A stretch of 64,000 bases of DNA from Promicromonospora sukumoe 327MFSha3.1 (GTDB taxonomy: Bacteria > Actinomycetota > Actinomycetes > Actinomycetales > Cellulomonadaceae), in assembly GCF_000385135.1 (NCBI RefSeq), contig NZ_ARQM01000018.1, forward strand, positions 1-64,000, read 5' to 3'. How positions within the stretch are numbered: the first letter of the stretch is position 1; every line of letters begins with the position of its first letter. The notes under the pieces were generated by a model that ran no database searches, was not told the origin of the DNA, and saw nothing but the letters and a program-made list of their open reading frames with translations. Shown here piece after piece: positions 42,532 through 53,143 of this stretch. The position numbers and the translations under genes are program-made.

Positions 42532-45360
<2,829 letters not shown>

Positions 45361-45372
45361 CGGTGGCCCCTT

Positions 45373-46200
45373 TCAGCCCTTGACCGCGCCGGACGTCATG
45401 CCGGCCACGATCTGGCGGTTGAAGAAGATGTACATGACCAGCGGCGGCACCGTGATCAGGAGGATGTCCATGAACAGCAGGTTGAACTGGCTGACCATCT
45501 GGCTCTGGAAGTTGTAGAGCGTGAGCTGCACGGTCGCGTTCTCGTCGCCGGGCAGGAAGTACAGCGGGTTGGTGAAGTCGTTGAACACGTTGACGGCCTG
45601 CACCACGACGATCGTGATGATCACCGGCCGCAGCAGCGGCAGGATGACGGCGAAGAACAGCCGCAGGGGCCCGGCGCCGTCGATGATCGCGGCCTCGTCG
45701 AGCTCGCGCGGGATGGTCGCCACGAACGCCCGGAACAGCAGGACGCAGAACGAGAGCCCGAACGTCGCCTCGATGAGGATCAGGCCGGGCATGGTCTTGA
45801 ACAGCCCGGTCTGCTGCAGCACCCAGATGGTCGGCACGACGGCGGGCGGCACGATGAGCCCCGCCAGCACGAAGAAGTTCACCACCGGGTTGAACCGCGA
45901 GCGCCGCCGCTGGAGCAGGTACCCGACCATGGCCGCGAGCACGACCATCACGGTCACGCTCACGACCGTGAGCACGGTCGAGTTGAGGAAGGCCCGCACC
46001 ACGATGCCGTCGCGGGTGGTGAGCACCTCCGTCAGGTTCTCGACGAAGGCCCACTGGGTGGGCCAGGAGAACTCCAGCCGCGACGCCTCCGACGCGTCCT
46101 TGGACGCCGTCACGAAGATGAACCCGAACGGCACCAGGAACACCACCACCGACACGGCGATGGCCACGATGCCCGTGGCCCAGGAACCGGCGCGCCTCAT
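45373..46200 (-). CDS. ABC transporter permease, MalG-type (CUT1)
   Basis: A 275-residue membrane subunit with about six helices; the EAA loop reads ELDEAAIIDGAGPLRLFFAVILPLLRPVI, and the protein ends IFFNRQIVAGMTSGAVKG, the standard MalG-type tail. Its ATG overlaps the stop of the partner permease (ATGA at 46197-46200). Together with 46197-47108 and the lipoprotein 47128-48444 it forms an importer probably specific for rhamnosides, because GH78 follows 12 bases later. Confidence 0.94.
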   Translation of the reverse strand: MRRAGSWATGIVAIAVSVVVFLVPFGFIFVTASKDASEASRLEFSWPTQWAFVENLTEVLTTRDGIVVRAFLNSTVLTVVSVTVMVVLAAMVGYLLQRRRSRFNPVVNFFVLAGLIVPPAVVPTIWVLQQTGLFKTMPGLILIEATFGLSFCVLLFRAFVATIPRELDEAAIIDGAGPLRLFFAVILPLLRPVIITIVVVQAVNVFNDFTNPLYFLPGDENATVQLTLYNFQSQMVSQFNLLFMDILLITVPPLVMYIFFNRQIVAGMTSGAVKG

Positions 46201-47108
46201 CGGTCGACCTCCTTGCGGTTCAGCAGCAGGGAGACCGGCACCATGATCGCCGTGACCACGAGGAACAGGATCACGTTGCCCGCGGTGGACAGCCCGTAGA
46301 ACCCGGCCTGGTACTGCTTGTAGATGACGGACCCGATGACGTCGCTGGTGAACCCGGGGCCGCCGCCCGTGGTGGCCCAGATGAGGTCGAACGACCGCAG
46401 GCCGCCGATCAGGGACAGGATGACCACGGTGGCCGTCGCGGGCTGGACCAGCGGCAGCGTGATGGAGCGGAACTGCTGCCACCGGCCCGCGCCGTCGACC
46501 CTCGCCGCCTCGTAGTACTCCTGCGGGATCGCGACGATGCCCGCGATGTAGATGAGTGTCGCGATGCCGAGCCCCTTCCAGACGTCGACGGCCGCGATGG
46601 TCAGGAGCGCCTGGTTCGGATCGGTGAACCAGCCCGGCCCCTCGATCCCGAACGTGGCGAGCATCGTGTTGACCACGCCGTCGAACGGGTCGAGCAGCGC
46701 CTTGAACGTGATGCCGACGCCGATGGTCGAGACGAGCACCGGGAAGAACACCACCGACCGCAGGTACCCGCGGCCCACGAGCTGTGAGGTGAGCAGCACC
46801 GCGAGCGCCAGCCCGAGCACCACCTTGGCGGCCGAGGTCACGAACCCGTAGATCAGCGTGTTCACGAATCCCTGCGAGAGCTGGGGCTCGGAGAAGAACT
46901 GGACGAAGTTGTCCAGGCCGATGAACTCGGTGTCGAACAGGGTCCAGCGCGTGAGGCTGAACCAGAACGACGCGAACGTGGGCACCGCGAAGAAGACCAG
47001 GTAGAGCACTCCGGCCGGCAGGTAGAACCACGAGGGGTAGACGCTGCGCTGGGTGGCCGAGGTGGAGCCCGCCGTCCGACGGCGGCGGGCGGGCCGCACC
47101 TCGGTCAT
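46197..47108 (-). CDS. ABC transporter permease, MalF-type (CUT1)
   Basis: A 303-residue membrane protein: an Arg-rich cytoplasmic N-terminus, then six helices (WFYLPAGVLYLVFFAVPTFASFWF first) and the EAA loop EYYEAARVDGAGRWQQFRSITLPLV; LRSFDLIWATTGGGPGFTSDV is the usual MalF segment. Two starts are possible, ATG 47108 and ATG 47120; neither has a strong ribosome binding site, and the first is only 19 bases beyond the stop of the binding-protein gene. Confidence 0.93.
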   Translation of the reverse strand: MTEVRPARRRRTAGSTSATQRSVYPSWFYLPAGVLYLVFFAVPTFASFWFSLTRWTLFDTEFIGLDNFVQFFSEPQLSQGFVNTLIYGFVTSAAKVVLGLALAVLLTSQLVGRGYLRSVVFFPVLVSTIGVGITFKALLDPFDGVVNTMLATFGIEGPGWFTDPNQALLTIAAVDVWKGLGIATLIYIAGIVAIPQEYYEAARVDGAGRWQQFRSITLPLVQPATATVVILSLIGGLRSFDLIWATTGGGPGFTSDVIGSVIYKQYQAGFYGLSTAGNVILFLVVTAIMVPVSLLLNRKEVDR

Positions 47109-47127
47109 GGTCGCCACCATCGGCGAC

Positions 47128-48444
47128 CTACCAGCCCTCGAGGCCGAGCTGGCGGGCCTGGTTCTCGACGTCCTGGTCGTAGAACTCGGCCGCCTCCTCG
47201 GCGGTCTTGATGCCGGAGCCGACCTCGACGGTGACCTTCTCCAGGTTCGGGCCCTTGACCGGGGAGCTGAACTCCAGGGCGTTCGCGGCCTTGCCCTCGT
47301 CGAAGTACGCCTGGATGTCGTCCAGGAGCGGCGGGGCGGTGTCCAGCGCCTCGCACGTGCCCGCGTAGGGGCCGGCGGGCGGCAGCAGCTCGTTCTGGAT
47401 CTCGCAGCCGGCCTCGCTGTTCGCGAACGCGACGAGCTCCTTGGCGGCCTCCAGCTCGGCGCCCTCGGTCGACCTCGGCACGTAGAGCGCGTTGGGCTGC
47501 CAGATCGTCGCCTGGGTGTTGGCGGCATCCTCGGCGGGCAGCGCGAAGAAGCCGATGTCGTCGACGGCGTCCGGGGTGTTCTGCAGGATCGTCTGGATGA
47601 CGTTGGAGAGCATCGGGTAGTGCGCGCCCTCGCCCTCGGCGACCATGCGGGCGCCGTCCTGGAACGCTGCGGACGGGAAGTCCTCGTTGAAGTAGCCGGC
47701 CTCGGCGACCTCCTGCTGGTGCTGGAAGCCCAGCAGGGCCGGCTCCTCGGCGTACGAGCGCTGGTGCGCCGTGTACTGGTCGGCCCACTCGGGGTCGACG
47801 GCCGCGACGTTGGCGAAGTCGCCCAGGACGAAGAGCTGGCTGGTCCACGTCTCGCCGTAGGTCTGGATGACCGGGGCGACGCCGTCGGCCTCGGCGGCGA
47901 TCGTCGCGTTGTTCGCCATGAACTCGTCCCAGGTCTGCGGGATCTCCAGGCCGAGCTCCTCGTAGAGCGGCTTGTTGTAGACGATGCCGCCCGCGAACGA
48001 GGCGCCCAGCGGCGCGCCGTACAGCCCGTTGTCGGTGCTGACGACGGGGGTGAACTCCTCGGTGAGGGAGCCGACCCACTCCTGGTCGCTCAGATCCACG
48101 AGGGTCGAGTCCGGGTTGAGGGCCTGGAGCAGCGAGCCCGAGTTGTAGTAGAAGACGTCGGCCATCTCGCCGGTGGACAGCCGGGTCTTGACCAGGTTGT
48201 CGCCCTCGGTGCCGCCGGGGCGGATCTCGACGCTGACCTTGACGTCGGGGTGCTCTTCCTCGAAGGCGGCGGCCAGGGCCTCCGCGGTCTCCGGGTTGGG
48301 GGCGTCGTTCGAGGTGAGGAAGGTGATCTCGGTGGTGCCGTCACCTCCGCCGGACGCGGCGCAGCCGGTCAGGGCTCCGCCGGTCACGGTGAGGACGGCT
48401 GCGGCCGCGAGGACCTTGCGGTGGGTCGAAAATGCACGGGACAT
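47128..48444 (-). CDS. ABC transporter sugar-binding lipoprotein (CUT1), probably rhamnoside-specific
   Basis: A 438-residue extracellular binding protein. Lipobox LTGC (VTGGALTGCAAS) at about residues 25-28; the mature part opens TEITFLTSNDAPNPETAEALAAAFEEEHPDVKV. Segments DVFYYNSGSLLQALNP, LYGAPLGASFAGGIVYNKPLYEELGL and PTWDEF-like IPQTWDEFMAN are typical. It is the first gene of the operon (binding protein, two permeases, GH78). The ribosome binding site AGGAGG lies 10 bases ahead, and two LacI-like operators lie between it and the divergent regulator. Confidence 0.94.
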   Translation of the reverse strand: MSRAFSTHRKVLAAAAVLTVTGGALTGCAASGGGDGTTEITFLTSNDAPNPETAEALAAAFEEEHPDVKVSVEIRPGGTEGDNLVKTRLSTGEMADVFYYNSGSLLQALNPDSTLVDLSDQEWVGSLTEEFTPVVSTDNGLYGAPLGASFAGGIVYNKPLYEELGLEIPQTWDEFMANNATIAAEADGVAPVIQTYGETWTSQLFVLGDFANVAAVDPEWADQYTAHQRSYAEEPALLGFQHQQEVAEAGYFNEDFPSAAFQDGARMVAEGEGAHYPMLSNVIQTILQNTPDAVDDIGFFALPAEDAANTQATIWQPNALYVPRSTEGAELEAAKELVAFANSEAGCEIQNELLPPAGPYAGTCEALDTAPPLLDDIQAYFDEGKAANALEFSSPVKGPNLEKVTVEVGSGIKTAEEAAEFYDQDVENQARQLGLEGW

Positions 48445-48481
48445 CTCTCTACCTCCTTGTAGAGACGGATGGGACGATGGC

Positions 48482-48499
48482 GTGTAGAGCGATCTACAC
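48482..48499. promoter_or_regulatory. LacI-type operator O1 of the rhamnoside locus
   Basis: GTGTAGAGCGATCTACAC has perfect 7-bp arms (GTGTAGA/TCTACAC) around GCGA. It lies 38 bases upstream of the binding-protein start. A half-site TTGTAGAGA is found nearer that gene at about 48458. Confidence 0.78.
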
Positions 48500-48551
48500 T
48501 CGCACCGATGAATCCTTTCAGTGGGAGCACGCTAGCGGGGCGCCATTTCTG

Positions 48552-48569
48552 GTGTCAACCGATCTACAC
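48552..48569. promoter_or_regulatory. LacI-type operator O2 of the rhamnoside locus
   Basis: GTGTCAACCGATCTACAC shares its right half (CGATCTACAC) with O1 and the outer GTGT of the left half. It is 70 bases from O1 and 19 bases ahead of the LacI gene, so it could serve autoregulation or DNA looping. Confidence 0.65.
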
Positions 48570-48587
48570 GGGCAGGATGGCACCACG

Positions 48588-49634
48588 ATGAGCACCGAAC
48601 CGACGCGCCGCCCGCGGCCCTCGACCATCCAGGACGTGGCCCGTGAGGCCGGCGTCTCCCGGGCCGCGGTGTCCAAGGTGATCCGCAACGCCTACGGCGT
48701 CAGCGACCACATGCGGGCCCAGGTCACCGCCGCGATCGAGCGCCTGGAGTACCGGCCGCGCGTGGCCGCCCGCGCCATGCGCGGGGCGAGCTTCACGCTC
48801 GGGTTCGAGATCCCGCAGGTGGGCAACGACTTCCTGACGATGATCGTCGACGGCGCCACGGAGGCGCTCATGAGCACGCCGTACCAGATGATCATCGCGC
48901 CGCTCGGGCGGGACCAGAAGGGCGACGTCGCGATCAACAGCCTCGCCGACCGCCAGGTCGACGGCATCGTCGCCATCTCGCCGCGCGTGGACCCAGCCTG
49001 GCTCGAACGCGTCGCCGAGCGCACGCCGCTGGTGATGATCGGACGGCACGACCGCTCCGACCGCTACGACACGATCACCGGCGACGACCGCTCCGGCGCC
49101 GAGCAGGTCATGTCGCACCTGCTCGGCCTCGGCCACCGCCGCATCACGCACCTGACGATCCACCCGTCGCGGCCGGAGCCGCCGTGGGCGGGGCAGGCGG
49201 GCGCCGAGCCGCACGTGCTGCGCACCGCCGTCTACCGCGAGCGCATGACGGCGGCCGGGCTGTCGCCGCAGGTGGTGCACACGCTGTTCGACGGCTCCGA
49301 GGCGCACGCGGCCACGCTTGGTCTGCTGGCCTCCCCCGACCGCCCGACGGCGATCTTCGCGGGCAACGACACCCTGGCGATCGGTGTGCTCAGCGCCGTC
49401 GCCGAGGCCGGGCTGGACGCGCGCGACGTGTCGGTGGTCGGGTACGACGACGTGCCGATCGCCCGGCACCCGCTCGTCGGGCTCAGCAGCGTGGACCAGA
49501 GCGGCATCACGCTGGGGCGCGAGGCGGTGCGACTGCTGCTGGAACGCCTGGAGGGGCGCACGGAGGCATTGCGGTACGAGGCGGAGGCGGTGCTGCGGGT
49601 GCGAAGGTCGAGCGGGGTGGGGCGGGAGGGGTGA
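48588..49634 (+). CDS. LacI family transcriptional regulator of the rhamnoside operon
   Basis: A 348-residue repressor. The N-terminal HTH reads TIQDVAREAGVSRAAVSKVIRN with the hinge helix region YRPRVAARAMRG, and the sugar-sensing domain follows (LGFEIPQVGNDFLTMIVDGATEAL, RQVDGIVAISPRV, TGDDRSGAEQVMSHLLGLGHRRITHL, AIFAGNDTLAIGVLSAVAEAG, VSVVGYDDVPIARHPLVGLSSVDQ). It is divergent from the ABC-GH78 operon and should bind the two GTGT..CGATCTACAC operators. ATG 48588 directly precedes the HTH; an upstream start would run through the operators. Confidence 0.95.
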   Translation: MSTEPTRRPRPSTIQDVAREAGVSRAAVSKVIRNAYGVSDHMRAQVTAAIERLEYRPRVAARAMRGASFTLGFEIPQVGNDFLTMIVDGATEALMSTPYQMIIAPLGRDQKGDVAINSLADRQVDGIVAISPRVDPAWLERVAERTPLVMIGRHDRSDRYDTITGDDRSGAEQVMSHLLGLGHRRITHLTIHPSRPEPPWAGQAGAEPHVLRTAVYRERMTAAGLSPQVVHTLFDGSEAHAATLGLLASPDRPTAIFAGNDTLAIGVLSAVAEAGLDARDVSVVGYDDVPIARHPLVGLSSVDQSGITLGREAVRLLLERLEGRTEALRYEAEAVLRVRRSSGVGREG

Positions 49635-49740
49635 GGGCTGAGTGCTGAGTGCTGGGGTGGAGCCGGGGGCGGGGGCGGGTGCGGGGCCAGGAGCGGGGGC
49701 GGGGGCGGGTAGCGCTGGTTTCGGCAGGCCGCCGCGCGGC

Positions 49741-49864
49741 ATTCGGCACGTTGCCCGGAGCTTCGGCAGTTGGCACTGAGATCGGTCCAGGCCTGTGCCG
49801 ATCTCAATGCCAACTGCCGAGTCTGTGGGGCAAACTGCCGAGTCCGCGAGGCAGACTGCCGACC
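49741..49864. repeat. Inverted array 1 of CAAACTGCCGA repeats around a hairpin
   Basis: Centre: arms TCGGCAGTTGGCACTGAG.. (49763-49785) and its complement (49798-49820) pair over 23 bp with one mismatch; the 12-nt loop contains CAGGCCTG. To the right, units of about 21 nt follow (CAACTGCCGAGTCTGTGG, CAAACTGCCGAGTCCGCG, CAGACTGCCGA); to the left, inverted units (CGGCACGTTGCCCGGAGC). It lies in the 395-bp gap between the LacI gene and the convergent sigma-factor gene, 40 bases before palindrome c. No protein is convincing in any frame. The stretch 49635-49740 before it is only a low-complexity G-rich run. Confidence 0.8.
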
Positions 49865-49904
49865 GGCCTCGGGTCAGGGCAGTAGCGCTTAGCCCATCGC
49901 TCCT

Positions 49905-49962
49905 TTGAGGCCTAAGTTTCTTCGCTTTGAGGGATCGCAAAGCGAAGAAACTTAGGCCTCAA
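49905..49962. repeat. GAGGCC palindrome, copy c
   Basis: 25-nt arms (TTGAGGCCTAAGTTTCTTCG..CTTTG) with an 8-nt loop (AGGGATCG). It sits between convergent genes (LacI ends at 49634, sigma factor ends at 50030). Confidence 0.9.
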
Positions 49963-50029
49963 GGGGGTGGGACGACGACGCCCCGGATCCTGGCCGAGCG
50001 CGACGTCTCGTCCCCGCGGCTGGTTGTCG

Positions 50030-51277
50030 TCAGGGCAGCAGGACCGTGCGGATCGCGGTGATCAGGCCGTCCGCGACGAGCACCCGGATCAGTGCGACAG
50101 GCGCGCCGTCGTGCGTGGCGACGAGCGCCATCCCGTCGTCCAGGAGCAGCGGGGCGAGGGTCCAGCCCGACGTCGGACCCAGGTAGCGCAGGGATCCGGC
50201 AGCGACCCGCTCGGCGCCGACGTCGAACCCGACGCGCACGCCGCGGAGCGTCGCCCAGCCCGAGACCTCGGGGTGCAGGATCCGCACCAGGGCCCCGAGG
50301 TCTCCCCCGGCGCACGCCGCGATGAAGGCGTCCGTGACGCGCTGCAGCTGGGGGTCGGCGCGTGGTCCGGGCGGTGCGGTCGGTGAGGGAGCGGACGCCG
50401 TCGTCGGCCCCGATGCGCGGATCGCCCGCCGGGCCCGGCTGGCGAGCTGGCGGCACGCGGCCGGGGTGCGGCCGACCGTCTCCGCGACGCTCTCGAAGGG
50501 GATCCCGAAGACGTCGTGCAGCAGGAACGCGGCGCGCTCCCCCGCCGTCAGCCGGTCGAGCACGACGGACAGCGCGCCCCGGATCTCGTCGTCCAGGGTC
50601 ACGCGGTCCGCCGGGTCCGGGGACGACGCCGGACCCGGGCCGGGGCTGCCCGCGACACCGAAGTCCCACGCCGTCGGGTCCTGCGGCGCGGACAGGCGGC
50701 GGTGCGCCGAGCCGATCCGGTCCAACGCGAGCCGCCGCACGGCCACGACGAGCCAGCCGCGCAGGTCCCGGATCGCGGCGACGTCCTGGGTCGCGAGGCG
50801 GGCGAAGGCGTCCTGCACGACGTCCTCGGCCTCGGCCGGGTCGGCCAGGATGCGGCGCGCGACGGCCAGCAGGTAGGCGCGGTCGGCGCGAGACGCGGCG
50901 GTGACTCGGGCGGCGTCGGCAGGTTCGGCGGCGGCGTCGGCGTCGGCGTCGGCAGGTTCGGCGGCGGCGGCGTGTTCGCCCACGTTCCGCTCGACGTCGG
51001 CGTGCTCGACGGCGGCGTCTCCGGCCTCAGCCTGCTCGACGTCGGCATCTCCGGCCTCAGCCTGCTCGACGTCGGCATCTCCGGCCTCAGCCTGCTCGAC
51101 GTCGGCATCTCCGGCCTCAGCCTGCCCGGCGTCCGCGTGCTCGACGTCGGCATGTTCGGCGGCGACTCGCTCGGCGCCGGCGCGCTCGGCCGCCGCGAGG
51201 CGGGCGTCGTCGGCTCCCGCCGTCTTCCCCGCGCACTCGTCGGCGCCCTGCCCGGGGTCACGTCCTAGTTCGCTCAT
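50030..51277 (-). CDS. ECF41/SigJ-type RNA polymerase sigma factor with SnoaL-like tail and repetitive N-terminal extension
   Basis: A 415-residue sigma factor, about 100 longer than usual. Residues 1-125 are a low-complexity Ala/Glu/Asp extension with tandem decapeptides (VEQAEAGDAD) at about 50-90. Region 2 follows (RAYLLAVARRILADPAEAEDVVQDAFARL), then region 4 (LTAGERAAFLLHDVFGIPFESVAETVGRTPAACRQLASRARRAI) and a C-terminal SnoaL-like domain (LQRVTDAFIAACAGGDLGALVRILHPEVSGW), the feature of ECF41 factors, in which this domain regulates activity instead of an anti-sigma factor. Divergent from doxX with a shared palindromic promoter that fits its own consensus, so it should autoregulate. Confidence 0.92.
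   Translation of the reverse strand: MSELGRDPGQGADECAGKTAGADDARLAAAERAGAERVAAEHADVEHADAGQAEAGDADVEQAEAGDADVEQAEAGDADVEQAEAGDAAVEHADVERNVGEHAAAAEPADADADAAAEPADAARVTAASRADRAYLLAVARRILADPAEAEDVVQDAFARLATQDVAAIRDLRGWLVVAVRRLALDRIGSAHRRLSAPQDPTAWDFGVAGSPGPGPASSPDPADRVTLDDEIRGALSVVLDRLTAGERAAFLLHDVFGIPFESVAETVGRTPAACRQLASRARRAIRASGPTTASAPSPTAPPGPRADPQLQRVTDAFIAACAGGDLGALVRILHPEVSGWATLRGVRVGFDVGAERVAAGSLRYLGPTSGWTLAPLLLDDGMALVATHDGAPVALIRVLVADGLITAIRTVLLP
51010..51130 (-). repeat. 30-bp tandem repeat inside the sigma-factor gene
   Basis: About four copies of a 30-bp unit (plus strand GACGTCGGCATCTCCGGC followed by CTCAGCCTGCTC), three of them identical. It encodes the 10-residue repeat VEQAEAGDAD in the N-terminal extension. 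A repeat of 30 bp keeps the reading frame if copies are gained or lost. Confidence 0.9.
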
Positions 51278-51285
51278 GCCTGCAC

Positions 51286-51340
51286 GACGATCGGCCGCCC
51301 CGCGATGTGACGGCGTCACACTCGCGGGCGACCGTTCGTC
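51286..51340. promoter_or_regulatory. Symmetrical divergent ECF41-type promoters
   Basis: TGTGACGGCGTCACA (51306-51320) is a palindrome that presents CGTCACA on both strands. To the right, exactly 16 bases lead to CGTC (51337-51340), ahead of doxX. To the left on the minus strand, exactly 16 bases lead to CGTC (51289-51286), ahead of the sigma-factor start at 51277. This matches the reported ECF41 promoter pattern (TGTCACA, about 16, CGTC) in both directions. The sigma-factor transcript would have almost no leader. Confidence 0.75.
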
Positions 51341-51390
51341 CTGTCCGCACCGGCCGGCAGCCCGCCGTCCGACGGACCCGAAGGAGCATC

Positions 51391-51987
51391 ATGCTCACCA
51401 CCACGCTGTGGGCGGCGCAGGCCGTCCTCGCCCTGTTCTTCCTGTTCGCGGCCCTGCCCAAGATCGCCGGCCGCGGCATCGACCGCTGGGCGGGGTTCGA
51501 CGACCTGCCCCGCTCGATCGTCGTCGTGACCGGCGTCGCGGAGCTCGTGGCCCCGTTCGCGCTCGTCCTGCCGATGCTGCTCGGCACCCTCGAGTGGACG
51601 ACGCCGCTCGCCGCCGCCGGACTCGCCGTCGTGACCCTGATGGCCAGCGGGTTCCACGTGCGGGCCGGCGAGTGGCTGCCCGCCCTGGAGACGGCGCTGT
51701 GGGCCGCGCTCGCCGGGTCCGTCGCCGTCGGGCGCTGGGACCTGCTGGCGACCGGGCCGCACCTGGGCGCCGACCTGCTGGTTCCCGTGATCGGCCTGGT
51801 CACGGCCGCGCTGGCGGTCAACCTCTTCCTGATCTTCCGGGCCCCGGCGCCGTCCCGCGCAGCGGCCGCACATAGGCCGGCCCCGACCCCCGCGTCTCCG
51901 GCTCGGCCGACGTCGGCGCAGCCGACGCAACCGGCGCAGCCGACGTCGGCCCAGCCGGCGCAGCCCGTGGAATCTGGACCGCGCTGA
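51391..51987 (+). CDS. DoxX family membrane protein
   Basis: A 198-residue protein with four helices in the DoxX pattern (LWAAQAVLALFFLFAALPKIAG, SIVVVTGVAELVAPFALVLPML, PLAAAGLAVVTLMASGFHV, LLVPVIGLVTAALAVNLFLIF) and a Pro/Ala/Thr/Gln-rich C-terminal tail with PTSAQP repeats. DoxX proteins are linked to redox or thiol stress responses; the exact role is unsettled. The divergent ECF41-type sigma factor and the fitting promoter at 51313-51340 make it the probable target gene. Strong GAAGGAG before ATG 51391. Confidence 0.9.
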   Translation: MLTTTLWAAQAVLALFFLFAALPKIAGRGIDRWAGFDDLPRSIVVVTGVAELVAPFALVLPMLLGTLEWTTPLAAAGLAVVTLMASGFHVRAGEWLPALETALWAALAGSVAVGRWDLLATGPHLGADLLVPVIGLVTAALAVNLFLIFRAPAPSRAAAAHRPAPTPASPARPTSAQPTQPAQPTSAQPAQPVESGPR

Positions 51988-51997
51988 ACCCATCCCC

Positions 51998-52058
51998 TTC
52001 GAAGCCTAAGTTTCTCCTCTTTGACGCCGTCCAAAGCGAAGAAACTTAGGCCTCGAAA
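51998..52058. repeat. GAGGCC palindrome, copy d (degenerate)
   Basis: The right arm (AAAGCGAAGAAACTTAGG..) is standard, but the left arm has changes (GAAGCCTAAG for GAGGCCTAAG, TTTCTCCTC for TTTCTTCGC), so several pairs are lost. It lies 10 bases after the doxX stop and 100 bases before copy e: two elements in tandem in one convergent gap (51988-52223). Confidence 0.8.
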
Positions 52059-52158
52059 GGGATGGTCAGAACCGCAACGGCGGCGGTCCGACCGACCGCC
52101 TCAGCCGGTTGCCGACGACGGCGTCCGCGTCCGCGACCAGCCCCGATCCGTCGTCACC

Positions 52159-52218
52159 TTCGAGGCCTAAGTTTCTTCGCTTTGGGGCGCCTGAAAGCGA
52201 AGAAACTTAGGCCTCGAA
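52159..52218. repeat. GAGGCC palindrome, copy e
   Basis: 25-nt perfect arms (TTCGAGGCCTAAGTTTCTTC..GCTTT) around a 10-nt loop (GGGGCGCCTG). It ends 5 bases before the stop codon of the convergent DMT transporter gene (52224) and probably terminates it. Confidence 0.9.
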
Positions 52219-52223
52219 AGGGA

Positions 52224-53093
52224 CTACGCCGAGACCAGCGCGATCGCCACGCCCGCACCGAGCAGGCCTAGGACCTGGCTGCGCACCAGCCGCTCGCGGA
52301 GGAAGGCGATCGCCAGCACCACGGGGATGGCCGGGTACATCGCGGCCAGGACCGTCGTCGTCGCCAGGAGGCCCTGGTTGACGGCGACCCAGTACAGGAT
52401 CGTCGCCACCGTGCCGACACCGCCCGCGGCCAGTGCCGCCCAGGTCGCCTTCCGGGGCAGCCGGAGGGGTGCGCCCAGGGCGGCCGCCAGAGCGACGATC
52501 ACGACGACGGAGACCCCGCGGCTCAGCACGATCGGCCACATGCCGGCCTCGGGCGGGATCCGCGCGACGGCCACGAAGTGGGCCGCGATCCCCAGGCCCG
52601 CGACGAGCGCGTCGGGCACCCCCGCGACCATGCGCCGCCCGCGCCGGCCGCCCCCCGCAGGGCCCGCGCCGACGCCGTCGGCCGGCTGCCCCCGGGAGAC
52701 CAGCCAGATCGCCACCACGGCGACGGCGGAGCCGGCGTACGCAGCCGCCGACGGCCGCTCGCCGAGCAGCAGCACGCCCACCAGGACCGGCAGGGCGAGT
52801 CCCGCGACGTCGCTGACGGGCGCGACGACGCTCATCGGCCCGCGGCTCATCGCCCGGTACAGGTACGCGACGCCGACGCCGGTCCCCACGCCCGACAGCA
52901 CTCCCCAGAGCAGCGGAGCCAGCGCCGGTTGGCCCGCCGGCACGCAGACGGCGATGACCACGCTCAGCGCCGTACCGCCGACCTGCGCCACGCCCGCCAC
53001 GGTCACCCCGTTCCAGCTCCGGGAGAGGACGCCGCTGACGAAGTGCGTCAGGCCGAAGCACAGCGCGGACAGCAGTGCGAGGGTCTCGGCCAT
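52224..53093 (-). CDS. EamA/DMT superfamily transporter
   Basis: A 289-residue inner-membrane protein with ten predicted helices in two EamA repeats, separated by a basic Gly-rich loop (GPAGGGRRGRRMVAG). First repeat MAETLALLSALCFGLTHFVSGVLSRSW ... SRGPMSVVAPVSDVAGLALPVLVGVLLLGERPS; second repeat ALVAGLGIAAHFVAVARI ... LATTTVLAAMYPAIPVVLAIAFLRERLVRSQVLGLLGAGVAIAL. Metabolite export is the common role; substrate unknown. It lies 50 bases after the MarR gene on the same strand and is probably its target. Confidence 0.93.
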   Translation of the reverse strand: MAETLALLSALCFGLTHFVSGVLSRSWNGVTVAGVAQVGGTALSVVIAVCVPAGQPALAPLLWGVLSGVGTGVGVAYLYRAMSRGPMSVVAPVSDVAGLALPVLVGVLLLGERPSAAAYAGSAVAVVAIWLVSRGQPADGVGAGPAGGGRRGRRMVAGVPDALVAGLGIAAHFVAVARIPPEAGMWPIVLSRGVSVVVIVALAAALGAPLRLPRKATWAALAAGGVGTVATILYWVAVNQGLLATTTVLAAMYPAIPVVLAIAFLRERLVRSQVLGLLGAGVAIALVSA

Positions 53094-53143
53094 CGGGTCA
53101 CACCTCCGTCTGCGCGCCGCTCATGACGCGTCGTCGGGTCGGC

